A stretch of 12,951 nucleotides of DNA. Origin: Anaerofustis sp. (GTDB lineage: Bacteria > Bacillota > Clostridia > Eubacteriales > Anaerofustaceae). The position numbers and the translations under genes are program-made. Position 1 is the stretch's first letter, and every line of letters starts with the position of its first letter. Of the stretch, positions 4,536-12,131 are shown in pieces. Location: assembly GCF_019420015.1 (NCBI RefSeq), contig NZ_JAHZIA010000038.1, forward strand, positions 20,328 through 33,278, in the 5' to 3' direction. Under the pieces are notes generated by a model. The model was not told where the DNA came from. It saw only the letters and a list, made by a program, of their open reading frames with translations, and did no database searches.

Positions 4536-6378
4536 ATTCTTCAAACTGTGAATTATACAAGGTTGCATAAAATCCCTTTTGAGAAAGTAGTGTTTCATGT
4601 GTTCCTTGTTCTATTATATTCCCGTCTTTCATTACCAATATTAAATCTGCATCTTTAATTGTGGATAATCTGTGAGCGATAATAAAACTGGTTCTTCCTT
4701 CTATAAGTCTATCCATTGCTTTTACTATCAATTTTTCCGTTCTTGTATCTACGGAACTTGTTGCTTCATCCAAAATAAGTATTTTAGGATTTGCGAGAAG
4801 TGCTCTGGCAATTGTTAAAAGCTGTTTTTGCCCGCTCGATATATTGCTTGCCTCTTCGTTTAATATCATCTGATATCCGTCTACGTTTGTTTTTATAAAG
4901 TGATCGACATGTGCTGCTATTGCTGCCTGTTCGACTTCTTCGTCACTGGCGTTTAGGTTACCGTATCTGATGTTGTTCATTACTGTATCATTATACAGCC
5001 ATGTATCCTGTAGAACCATACCGAACATTTTTCGTAAATCTCTTCTGTTGTAATCATTGATATTATTTCCGTCAATTTTAATGCTTCCGCTGTCAATATC
5101 GTAAAATCTCATTAAAAGCTTGATAATCGTTGTTTTTCCTGCACCTGTAGGTCCTACGATTGCTATTTTTTGTCCGGGGTTTATTTTTGATGTGAAGTTT
5201 TTTATTATAGGTTTGTTTTTTTCATATCCGAAACAAACGTTATCGAATTCCACTGCACCTTTAACATCGTTTAAGTTTACTTCTATCGGAGTATCAGTGG
5301 TTTCTGCTTCATCTTCTTCATCCAAGAACTCAAATACTCTTTCTGCGGCTGCGGCTGTTTGTTGAAGAATGTTGGAAACATTGGCAAGCTGAGTTATTGG
5401 TTGGGTGAAGTTTCTTACATATTGTATAAAGGCTTGAATATCTCCGACCGTTACCTGTCCTTTTGTGGCTCTGTATCCACCTATGATACATATGATTACG
5501 TATCCGAGGTTACCGATAAAGTTCATTATCGGCTGCATCATTCCTGATAAAAACTGTGATTTCCAAGCAGAGTGATATAGTGTTTCGTTGTAATTATTAA
5601 ATTCTTCAACGGAATGTTTTTCTCTGTTGAAAGCTTTTATTATTATGTGTCCGGAGTACATTTCCTCTATATGTCCGTTTACATGACCCAAATATTCCTG
5701 TTGTTTTCTGAAGTGTTTTTGAGAAAACCTTACTACTATCATAATGAACATCATCGATATGGGAAGTATCAATATTGCTACCAGAGTCATTGTCAAATCT
5801 ATTGTTGCCATCATATAAAGTATTCCGATAACTGTTGTGATACTGGTTATTATTTGCGTAATTCCTTGATTTAAGTTTTGGTTGATTGTATCAACGTCGT
5901 TGGTTATTCTCGATAGAACTTCTCCGTGTGTTTGTTTATCAAAATATTTAAGTGGTAGTCTGTTTATCTTAAGTGAAATATCTTTTCTTAATCTATAGGT
6001 CAAGTCGGTTGTAACACCTGTCATGATATAACCTTGCATGTAGGAAAATAATGCGGATATGAGATAGAGTATTACCAGTGTCAAAAGAATTTTTCCTATA
6101 TAAATAAAATCCAATCCCGTAACTGTTCCCGCTATTTTACCCATTACACCTTCAAAGATTTTCGTGGTGGCTTTTCCGAGTATTTTTGGACCAACGATAC
6201 TAAATACTGTTGATATCACGGCAAAAACAAATACGATAAATATATTGAGTTTTTTGGTTCCGAGATATTTAAGAAGTGTTCCGATGGTTCCTTTAAAGTC
6301 TTTTGCTTTTTCTTTTGTTCCCATCATTGCACCGTGATGACCCATCGGACCTCTTCTTTTGTTTTGATTGTTACTCAT
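4534..6378 (-). CDS. ABC exporter half (permease-ATPase), catalytically competent subunit
   Basis: A 614-residue half-transporter of the heterodimeric multidrug exporter type (TM288/LmrD/BmrD-like). A Met/His/Arg-rich cytoplasmic start (1-20) precedes a six-helix membrane domain (about 45-335) and an ATPase domain (about 375-614). Walker A GPTGAGKT is at 409-416, Q-loop Gln457, Walker B LILDEAT (534-540) with catalytic Glu538, D-loop SSVD (541-544) and H-loop His569. The signature motif is ISSGQ (513-517) instead of LSGGQ, a change expected in the partner that completes the degenerate ATP site. The gene overlaps the preceding half by 8 nt (6371-6378), so translation is probably coupled; AGGAGGT (complement of 6387-6393) lies 8 nt before the ATG. 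The substrate cannot be read from sequence; lipophilic drugs are likely given the MarR regulator. Confidence 0.93.
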   Translation of the reverse strand: MSNNQNKRRGPMGHHGAMMGTKEKAKDFKGTIGTLLKYLGTKKLNIFIVFVFAVISTVFSIVGPKILGKATTKIFEGVMGKIAGTVTGLDFIYIGKILLTLVILYLISALFSYMQGYIMTGVTTDLTYRLRKDISLKINRLPLKYFDKQTHGEVLSRITNDVDTINQNLNQGITQIITSITTVIGILYMMATIDLTMTLVAILILPISMMFIMIVVRFSQKHFRKQQEYLGHVNGHIEEMYSGHIIIKAFNREKHSVEEFNNYNETLYHSAWKSQFLSGMMQPIMNFIGNLGYVIICIIGGYRATKGQVTVGDIQAFIQYVRNFTQPITQLANVSNILQQTAAAAERVFEFLDEEDEAETTDTPIEVNLNDVKGAVEFDNVCFGYEKNKPIIKNFTSKINPGQKIAIVGPTGAGKTTIIKLLMRFYDIDSGSIKIDGNNINDYNRRDLRKMFGMVLQDTWLYNDTVMNNIRYGNLNASDEEVEQAAIAAHVDHFIKTNVDGYQMILNEEASNISSGQKQLLTIARALLANPKILILDEATSSVDTRTEKLIVKAMDRLIEGRTSFIIAHRLSTIKDADLILVMKDGNIIEQGTHETLLSQKGFYATLYNSQFEE

Positions 6379-8647
6379 TGTTTCTTACCTCCTCTTGTGA
6401 TAATTGAGATAAGGCAATTTCTTTATATACTTCACAGTTTTCCATAAGTTCTTTGTGAGTACCTATTCCCGCTACTTCTCCGTCGTCCAGTACGATAATT
6501 TTTTCTGCGTTCATAATCGTACTTATTCTTTGTGCCACAATAATCATAGTAGCATCGGATAATTCTTTGTTTAGTGCTTTTCTTAAATTTTTATCGGTTT
6601 TGAAGTCTAAGGCTGAGAAACTGTCATCAAAAATATATATATCGCTGTTTTTTATTATTGCCCTTGCTATTGAAAGTCTTTGTCTTTGACCTCCCGATAC
6701 GTTTGTTCCTCCTGATGAAATTTGCGTTTCAAATCCTTCCGGTTTTTCTTTTATGAATTCGCTTGCTTGAGCAATGTCGCATGCTTTCCACAATTCTTCG
6801 TCTGTTGCATTTTCTTTTCCGTATTCAAGGTTGCTTCTTATTGTTCCTTTAAACAAAATACCTTTTTGTGGAATATATCCGATTTTTTCTCTGAGAAGTT
6901 TTTGATTGATATCTTTGACATTTATCCCGTCAACCAGTACTTCTCCTTTGCTTGCTTCGAAAAGTCGGGGGATCAGTTGCACCAATGTTGATTTGCCGCT
7001 TCCCGTAGAACCGACGATGGCTGTGGTCTTTCCTTTATCGGCCGTAAATGTTATATTGTGAAGCACATATTCGCTCGCTCCGGGATAAGCGAAAGAAACA
7101 TTTTTAAATTCAACGATTCCTTGTTTGTTTTTGTCAGGTTCTTTTTCTTCTTTTGGGTCTGTAAGAGATAACTCAGTGTCGAGTACTTCATTTATTCTGT
7201 TTGCCGATACACTTGCTCTTGGAACCATTATAAACATCATTGAAATCATTAAAAATGACATTATAATTTGCATTGCGTATTGTATAAATGCCATCATATC
7301 CCCGACTTGAAGTGTACTTGCTTCGATTTGATTTGCTCCGACCCATACAATCAGTAACTGTACAAGATTCATTATTAACATCATAAAAGGCATTAAGAAC
7401 ATCATAAATCTGTTTACAAATAAATTTGTTTTGGTAAGATTTTTGTTTGTCTCATCAAATCTTTCTTCTTCGAATTTTTCGGTTGTGAATGCTCTTATAA
7501 CCATTATCCCGGATAAATTTTCTCTTGCTACCAAGTTAAGTTTGTCGGTTAATTGTTGTACTATTTTGAACTTTGGAAGTACAACAGAGAAAGCAATCAT
7601 CATGAATCCTAATATTACAATTACCGCAAGAAGAATTATCCAACTCATTGATATACTTGATTCTAATGCTTTGAATATTGCTATTACACCCATTATCGGA
7701 GCATAGCACATTATTCTCATTCCCATTGTTATGAGCATTTGAACTTGTGTGATATCGTTTGTGGTTCTTGTGATAAGAGATGATACGGAGAATTTGTTAA
7801 ATTCTACATTTGAGAAATTCTCAACTTTTTCGAATACATCTTTTCTAAGGGATTTCGCTACTCCCGCGCCTGCTCTGGAAGCGAGAAAACCAACACTTAT
7901 GGCACAGGCCGCGGATACAAATGCGATAAGTAACATTTTTGTACCGATATTCAATATATATGAAGATTGAACACTTTGCAGATTAAGTCCTACGGCTTTG
8001 TATTCGTTTTTTATAAACGTTCCCGCAATTTGGTTTATGCTTGTTTGAGGAATATTTTTTAATCCTTCGATTGCTTTTTCTTTTATTTCCTGTTGATTCT
8101 TCTCAGACATGTTTTTCAACATTGTAAACAAATCCATGTTTTGAGAATTTTGGAGTTGTTTATTGTTTTCCATTTTTGAAGAGTCTAAATTATTTGAGTC
8201 CAGTGTAAACAAGTTTTGTTTTTTGATATTGTCCGGATTTTCGATTGAGCTTACCAATATTTCACTTTTCCCCAAAGGAACATTTAAACTTTCAATTATA
8301 TTTTTGTCTGCTTTTTTATTTAAAATATAAATATTTTCTTTATTTAATATTGGGTATTTTTCTTTGTACTCACTGTAATTTTCGTTTTTATCGGTGATTT
8401 TTGTGTATATTGTTGATAAATCTTTTTGTTGTTTTTTATTTAAAAAGAAGTTTATTTTTTCATATTCCGATTCTCTTATTACATTTGGTATGTTGTTTTC
8501 AATTCCTCCGTTTTGTATGCCGTAGTCCACTATTTTTGACATATAATCAGGCAGTGACAACTCGCAGTTAGCCTGAATGAGTAAAAATGCTACGGCAAAA
8601 ACAATAGAAAAAATAAAAGGTTTTAAATATCGTTTTAACTTTATCAT
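6371..8647 (-). CDS. ABC exporter half with degenerate ATP site and large external insertion
   Basis: A 758-residue half-transporter, partner of the next gene (TM287/LmrC/BmrC-like). Helix 1 is at about 10-30. A hydrophilic segment of about 190 residues (about 40-232, rich in Asn, Lys, Glu, Ser) separates it from helix 2 (about 234-256). The rest of the membrane domain runs to about 480 and the ATPase to 758. Walker A is GSTGSGKST (546-554), Q-loop Gln594, signature VSGGQ (650-654). Walker B reads YIFDD, so the catalytic Glu is Asp675, and the H-loop His is Gln706 (VAQRIST). Both changes match the known non-hydrolysing subunit of heterodimeric exporters. Homodimeric relatives are about 580 residues, so the excess is the insertion, which should face outside the cell; similar insertions occur in clostridial members as I recall. 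The start ATG 8645-8647 is 7 nt after the MarR stop, with only a distant AAAGGA. Confidence 0.93.
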   Translation of the reverse strand: MIKLKRYLKPFIFSIVFAVAFLLIQANCELSLPDYMSKIVDYGIQNGGIENNIPNVIRESEYEKINFFLNKKQQKDLSTIYTKITDKNENYSEYKEKYPILNKENIYILNKKADKNIIESLNVPLGKSEILVSSIENPDNIKKQNLFTLDSNNLDSSKMENNKQLQNSQNMDLFTMLKNMSEKNQQEIKEKAIEGLKNIPQTSINQIAGTFIKNEYKAVGLNLQSVQSSYILNIGTKMLLIAFVSAACAISVGFLASRAGAGVAKSLRKDVFEKVENFSNVEFNKFSVSSLITRTTNDITQVQMLITMGMRIMCYAPIMGVIAIFKALESSISMSWIILLAVIVILGFMMIAFSVVLPKFKIVQQLTDKLNLVARENLSGIMVIRAFTTEKFEEERFDETNKNLTKTNLFVNRFMMFLMPFMMLIMNLVQLLIVWVGANQIEASTLQVGDMMAFIQYAMQIIMSFLMISMMFIMVPRASVSANRINEVLDTELSLTDPKEEKEPDKNKQGIVEFKNVSFAYPGASEYVLHNITFTADKGKTTAIVGSTGSGKSTLVQLIPRLFEASKGEVLVDGINVKDINQKLLREKIGYIPQKGILFKGTIRSNLEYGKENATDEELWKACDIAQASEFIKEKPEGFETQISSGGTNVSGGQRQRLSIARAIIKNSDIYIFDDSFSALDFKTDKNLRKALNKELSDATMIIVAQRISTIMNAEKIIVLDDGEVAGIGTHKELMENCEVYKEIALSQLSQEEVRNNE

Positions 8648-8654
8648 GGTGTCT

Positions 8655-9122
8655 TTATTTCGTCCTTTCCTGCTTTTTTGATATTTCCAAAATTTCTTTG
8701 CAAAGTTCGGTAAGTTGTCTTACTTTATTTGCTCCCAGATTCTCCACTAAATTCAGTATTTGTTTGTGCTTTGCTTCAAAGGCATTGTTTAATATCTTCT
8801 CTCCTTCGGCAGTTATTTCTACTTTAAATTTTCTTCTGTCATTTTCTTCCATAATTCTTTTTATATATCCCTTTTTTTCGAGTCCGTTAAGGGTTTGTGT
8901 TACCGCAGGACGTGAGATTTTGGTCTTTTCACTTATTTTAGACGGATGTATGCCTGTGATTTGTTCTTCTTTTTTTGACTTTAGAAGAAATGCCAATAAG
9001 AAAAATTCAGCTGGAGGTAAAATACTACTGCAATCCATTCTGGGAGCAAAAATTTTACTGATTGAATGCAAATAGTAGATTAATTCTTTTAATTCCTTAT
9101 CGTCGATTTTATTATCTTGCAT
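8655..9122 (-). CDS. MarR-family transcriptional regulator of the exporter operon
   Basis: A 155-residue winged-helix repressor. Residues about 35-105 contain the MarR core: PAEFFLLAFLL, recognition helix region SRPAVTQTLNGLEKKGYI (70-87), and the wing with ENDRRKFKVEIT, which has the conserved D-x-R pattern at Asp95-Arg97. N- and C-terminal helices would form the dimer. I place the start at ATG 9120-9122, with AAAGGA 9 nt upstream; a longer frame from a TTG at 9162-9164 would add 14 residues but would run into the operator palindrome and lacks an RBS. It is the first gene of an operon with the two ABC exporter halves (7-nt gap). MarR proteins usually bind a palindrome at their own promoter and are released by small lipophilic compounds; the palindrome at 9163-9187 fits. 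Confidence 0.92.
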   Translation of the reverse strand: MQDNKIDDKELKELIYYLHSISKIFAPRMDCSSILPPAEFFLLAFLLKSKKEEQITGIHPSKISEKTKISRPAVTQTLNGLEKKGYIKRIMEENDRRKFKVEITAEGEKILNNAFEAKHKQILNLVENLGANKVRQLTELCKEILEISKKQERTK

Positions 9123-9162
9123 ATCAATGATTCCTTTCTGGTATAAAATAAAAAAGCAACGC

Positions 9163-9187
9163 AAATAGTTAAGGTGCTTAATTATTT
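9163..9187. promoter_or_regulatory. Likely MarR operator: 25-bp near-perfect palindrome
   Basis: Arms AAATAGTTAAG (9163-9173) and CTTAATTATTT (9177-9187) match at 10 of 11 positions around GTG. The site starts right after the -10 of the MarR promoter, over the expected transcription start near 9190, where binding would block initiation. The length and the TTAAG/CTTAA core fit MarR-type sites. An 11-nt direct repeat TGCTTAATTAT (9175-9185, 9191-9201) overlaps it and may be a second half-site. Confidence 0.75.
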
Positions 9188-9196
9188 TGTTGCTTA

Positions 9197-9225
9197 ATTA
9201 TAATTTTATGCATTATAAAAGTCAA
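9197..9225 (-). promoter_or_regulatory. Promoter of the MarR-ABC exporter operon (TTGACT-17-TATAAT)
   Basis: On the - strand, TTGACT (complement of 9220-9225) and TATAAT (complement of 9197-9202) are separated by 17 bp. The leader from about 9190 to the ATG at 9122 contains the operator palindrome. Confidence 0.85.
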
Positions 9226-9274
9226 TAGAAAAGATATGTTTTATTTATTTTTTTATGTGATTGAAATTACTTGG

Positions 9275-10576
9275 TTATTTTAAGATTTTTGAAAGGGCTG
9301 TTCGGGCTTCTCCTATTAAATACAAAGAGCCGACAAATCCATAAATTTCTTCTTTGTTATTTTTGATTATTTCCAAAGCTTCGTCAATATTGTTTAGACT
9401 TTTAACGTAAACATCGGAATTCAGTTGTTTTATTTTATTGCACATATCTATGTTTGTATATGCTCTGTTGTTATTCGGTGTTAATGTATAAATTTTCTTT
9501 GTGATTGTTAATAGCTTTTTCAGGGAATTGTCTATGTCTTTATCGGCTAGCATACCGAAGAATAAGGTTATCTTTTTATCTTCAAAGTATAATTTTATAT
9601 TATTTACAAAGCTTTCTATTCCTTCTTTGTTATGTCCACCGTCTAATATTATGTATGGATTTTTGTTTAATAATTCAAATCTTCCGGGAAATTTTATATT
9701 TTTCAGTGTTTTACTGATGATTTTATTATCTATATTGTAATTCATATCTTTTAAAACTTCTAAAGCTTTAATTACCGTCAGAGTGTTATATATTTGATGT
9801 TTTCCTAGTAATCCCAAATGAAAATTAGAAAGGTTTAAATTGTTTTCTTTATTGTAAAAAAGCTCGCTTCCGTCAATTTCTGTTTTTATTATTTCTATAT
9901 TTTTTTCATCTGCAATGTAATATTTTGAATTTTTTTCTTTTGCTATTCTGATCAGTTCTTTAATTGCTTCTTTATTGGAAGGATATAATATTACATTTGA
10001 ATTTTTTTTGATGATACCACCTTTTTCATATGCTATTTCTTTTAAGGTATTTCCCAAGTATTCTGTATGATCGAAACTTATTGAAGATATTATTGACATA
10101 ACTGGTGAATCTATTACATTGGTTGCATCAAGTCTTCCTCCAAGACCCACTTCCAAAATCAGAAAGTCCACATTCATATCTTTAAAATAAAGAAATGCCA
10201 TGGCTGTTATGATTTCAAATTCGGTAGGATGTGTAAATCCCTTGTTTGTCATACAGTCGACTTTTTGTTTTACTTTACTTATGTATGTGGCTATATCTTC
10301 ATCAGAAATATCTTTTCCGTTTATTTTTATTCTTTCATTAAATTTTTCAAGAAAAGGAGAGGTATAAAGTCCTGTTTTATAACCTCCGGCGGTTAAGACA
10401 GCACTCAGCATTGTCGAAATTGAACCCTTGCCGTTTGTTCCCGCAATATGAATAACTTTTAAATTTTGCTGAGGATTTCCGAGAAGTTCCAAAAGTATTT
10501 TGATATTGTCAAGACCTAGTACAGATCCGAATTTATTTGTTTTGTGTATGTAACTTAAAGCTTCTTCGTAGTTCAA
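9275..10576 (-). CDS. folC: Folylpolyglutamate synthase / dihydrofolate synthase
   Basis: A 433-residue Mur-ligase-family enzyme of the usual FolC length. It adds glutamate to folates (and often to dihydropteroate) using ATP in the cytoplasm. The P-loop GTNGKGS is at 46-52. YTSPFLEKFNERI (71-83), LEVGLGGRLDATN (141-153), SFDHTEYLG (167-175, His170) and AYEKGGIIK (182-190, where the Lys is carbamylated in the family) follow, then FPGRFE (296-301) and LDGGHN (311-316) in the C-terminal domain. The start codon is TTG (10574-10576): AAGGAG (complement of 10586-10591) lies 9 nt upstream and no ATG is nearby. The gene stands alone, divergent from livJ. Candidate -10 boxes on the - strand are at 10614-10619 and 10646-10651 (both TATAAT), neither with a good -35. 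No clear terminator is seen between folC and the MarR promoter. Confidence 0.95.
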   Translation of the reverse strand: MNYEEALSYIHKTNKFGSVLGLDNIKILLELLGNPQQNLKVIHIAGTNGKGSISTMLSAVLTAGGYKTGLYTSPFLEKFNERIKINGKDISDEDIATYISKVKQKVDCMTNKGFTHPTEFEIITAMAFLYFKDMNVDFLILEVGLGGRLDATNVIDSPVMSIISSISFDHTEYLGNTLKEIAYEKGGIIKKNSNVILYPSNKEAIKELIRIAKEKNSKYYIADEKNIEIIKTEIDGSELFYNKENNLNLSNFHLGLLGKHQIYNTLTVIKALEVLKDMNYNIDNKIISKTLKNIKFPGRFELLNKNPYIILDGGHNKEGIESFVNNIKLYFEDKKITLFFGMLADKDIDNSLKKLLTITKKIYTLTPNNNRAYTNIDMCNKIKQLNSDVYVKSLNNIDEALEIIKNNKEEIYGFVGSLYLIGEARTALSKILK

Positions 10577-10661
10577 TGTTTTGTTCTCCTTTTGGTTTGA
10601 TTTGGATTTTAAAATTATATCATAAATAAGAAAAAGTATGCGTAAATTATAATATTTTTGA

Positions 10662-10676
10662 AATTTTCAGAAAATT
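10662..10676. promoter_or_regulatory. CodY-binding site, perfect match to consensus
   Basis: AATTTTCAGAAAATT matches the published CodY consensus AATTTTCWGAAAATT at all 15 positions. It lies 13 nt upstream of the livJ -35 and close to the possible folC promoters. CodY responds to branched-chain amino acids (and GTP), and the downstream genes encode a transporter of the branched-chain amino acid type, so the link is biologically coherent. The codY gene is not in the window. Confidence 0.75.
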
Positions 10677-10689
10677 GTAACATTTACAC

Positions 10690-10718
10690 TTGACAAAAGA
10701 AAACAGTAAGGGTAAGAT
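10690..10718 (+). promoter_or_regulatory. Promoter of the liv operon (TTGACA-17-TAAGAT)
   Basis: TTGACA at 10690-10695 and TAAGAT at 10713-10718 with a 17-bp spacer. Transcription would start near 10725, giving a leader of about 73 nt before the livJ ATG. The leader shows only a weak 7-bp hairpin (10736-10742 with 10755-10761). Confidence 0.7.
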
Positions 10719-10797
10719 ATTAACAATTATTAATATTTTCTTTAAAATTCCGTGAAGAAAATGTGTTTAAATTTTTAACGATAAGGGGTAATGAGTA

Positions 10798-11967
10798 ATG
10801 AAAAAGACAATGAAAAAAGCTGCGGCTTTATTGCTTGCATCATCTATGCTTGTAGGGTTTACTGCTTGCGGCGGAAGCGGTTCTTCTGATAACGGAGATA
10901 CTATAAAGATAGGTGTTAACTATGAGCTTTCAGGCGATGTTGCAACTTACGGACAATCTTGTACAAAAGGTGTGGAAATGGCTATTAACGAAGTTAACAA
11001 AGCCGGAGGAATAAACGGAAAACAAGTTGAAATTGTAAAAATAGACAATAAATCTGATAATAACGAAGCTATGAGTGCGGCTACAAAACTTGCATCAAAA
11101 GAAGGTGTAAGTGTAATGATCGGTCCTGCTACTTCAGGTGCATTCAAAGCTACGATTTCTGCAGCTAATCAATATAAAGTACCTGCAATAACATGTTCCG
11201 GTACATCTGATGACATAACTGTAAATTCAGACGGTTCTGTTCAAGAATATATTTACAGACTTTGCTATACAGATACTCTTCAAGGAAACAAAATGGCAGA
11301 TTTTGCCACTAAAAAATTAAATGCAAAATCGGCTATAGTATTGGCTGATACTTCAAATGACTATTCAAACGGTCTTGCAAAGGCTTTTGAAGCTCAGTTT
11401 AAAAAGAACGGCGGAAAAGTGATTTCTACAGAAACATTTACTGCTCAAGATAAAGACTTTGCGCCTGTACTTACAAAAATCAAAGATAAAAAAGCTGATA
11501 TGATCTATTTACCTGGATATTATACAGAATGTTCTTTAATCATCAAACAAGCAAGAGATTTAGGTATTGATTTACCTATATTGGGCGGAGACGGATATGA
11601 CTCTCCTACAATGCTTGAAACAGCAGGAAAAGATGCTTTGAAAAACGTATACTTTACTAATCACTATGCTGTAGATGATGAATCTGAAGTTGTTCAAAAT
11701 TTTGTTAAAGCATACAAAGAGCAAAACAACGATGAAAATCCTGGTGCTTTCGAAACTCTTGGTTATGATGCAGGTAAACTTGCATGTGACGCAATAGAAA
11801 GAGCGGGAAGTACAGACCCTCAAAAGGTTTCTGAAGCTTTGGCTGCTACAAAAGATTTTAAAGCTGTAACAGGTACTTTGAGTATTGATGAAAAGCATAA
11901 TCCTGTAAAAGAAACTGTTGTTCTTGAATTCAAAGACGGAAAAGCATTATTTAATACAAAATTATAA
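10798..11967 (+). CDS. livJ: Branched-chain amino acid ABC transporter substrate-binding lipoprotein (LivJ/LivK type)
   Basis: A 389-residue periplasmic-binding-protein-fold lipoprotein. It starts with KK repeats and a hydrophobic stretch (8-21) ending in the lipobox-like FTAC, with Cys24 as the lipidated residue, then a Gly/Ser linker. The type I fold follows: IKIGVNYELSGDVATYGQ (36-53), AINEVNKAGGINGK (62-75), MIGPATSGA (107-115, ligand-contact region), DTSNDYSNG (184-192) and LGGDGYDSP (262-270). It captures branched-chain or related hydrophobic amino acids outside the membrane and delivers them to LivH/LivM. The ligand cannot be fixed from sequence; Leu/Ile/Val is likely given the CodY site. 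The start ATG 10798 has AAGGGG (10783-10788) 9 nt upstream; the ATG at 10791 is too close and opens a short out-of-frame ORF. Residue choice here is richer in Gly/Ala than in region 1, as expected for a conserved gene. Confidence 0.93.
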   Translation: MKKTMKKAAALLLASSMLVGFTACGGSGSSDNGDTIKIGVNYELSGDVATYGQSCTKGVEMAINEVNKAGGINGKQVEIVKIDNKSDNNEAMSAATKLASKEGVSVMIGPATSGAFKATISAANQYKVPAITCSGTSDDITVNSDGSVQEYIYRLCYTDTLQGNKMADFATKKLNAKSAIVLADTSNDYSNGLAKAFEAQFKKNGGKVISTETFTAQDKDFAPVLTKIKDKKADMIYLPGYYTECSLIIKQARDLGIDLPILGGDGYDSPTMLETAGKDALKNVYFTNHYAVDDESEVVQNFVKAYKEQNNDENPGAFETLGYDAGKLACDAIERAGSTDPQKVSEALAATKDFKAVTGTLSIDEKHNPVKETVVLEFKDGKALFNTKL

Positions 11968-12010
11968 TTTAATATTGGAAATTTTATTAATAATTAAATA
12001 ATAAAATTCG

Positions 12011-12041
12011 GTAAAGTGGTAAGTATTACTTACCACTTTAC
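12011..12041. repeat. Long perfect inverted repeat between livJ and livH
   Basis: GTAAAGTGGTAAGT (12011-12024) pairs perfectly with ACTTACCACTTTAC (12028-12041) around ATT, giving a 14-bp stem. The sequence after it (TATGGTTTTAAGG) is only moderately T-rich, so it is a weak or partial terminator at best. Such hairpins after a binding-protein gene commonly protect the upstream mRNA or attenuate the permease genes. The rest of 11968-12131 is AT-rich with no gene or good promoter. Confidence 0.8.
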
Positions 12042-12131
12042 TATGGTTTTAAGGATATGATTAAAGCAATATGTTGAATATGGTTTTAACAATATTTTTA
12101 AAATATAATTAATTAAAACGGAGGTATGACT

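Noticed and set aside
4446..9075. Several + strand open frames of 60-125 codons across the exporter and MarR genes
   Set aside because: All lie antisense to well-supported genes with clear catalytic motifs, lack RBSs and have residue patterns of reverse-read codons.
9120..9164. Longer MarR start at TTG 9162 adding 14 residues
   Set aside because: It has no RBS, the extra residues overlap the palindromic operator, and ATG 9122 has a well-placed AAAGGA.
9175..9201. Two 11-nt direct repeats TGCTTAATTAT as the start of a repeat array
   Set aside because: Only two copies with 16-nt period inside a promoter; better explained as regulatory half-sites than as a CRISPR or iteron array.
9226..9274. 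Terminator for folC
   Set aside because: Only a short imperfect GTGATT/AATTAC pairing is present with no stable stem, so I do not call it.
10725..10797. livJ leader as a riboswitch or T-box
   Set aside because: At about 73 nt it is too short, with only one weak AT hairpin and no terminator/antiterminator pair or T-box sequence.
10791..10890. ATG at 10791 upstream of livJ as an alternative gene start
   Set aside because: Only 2 nt from the RBS and out of frame; it yields a short Cys/Arg-rich peptide without meaning, whereas ATG 10798 gives a proper lipoprotein signal.
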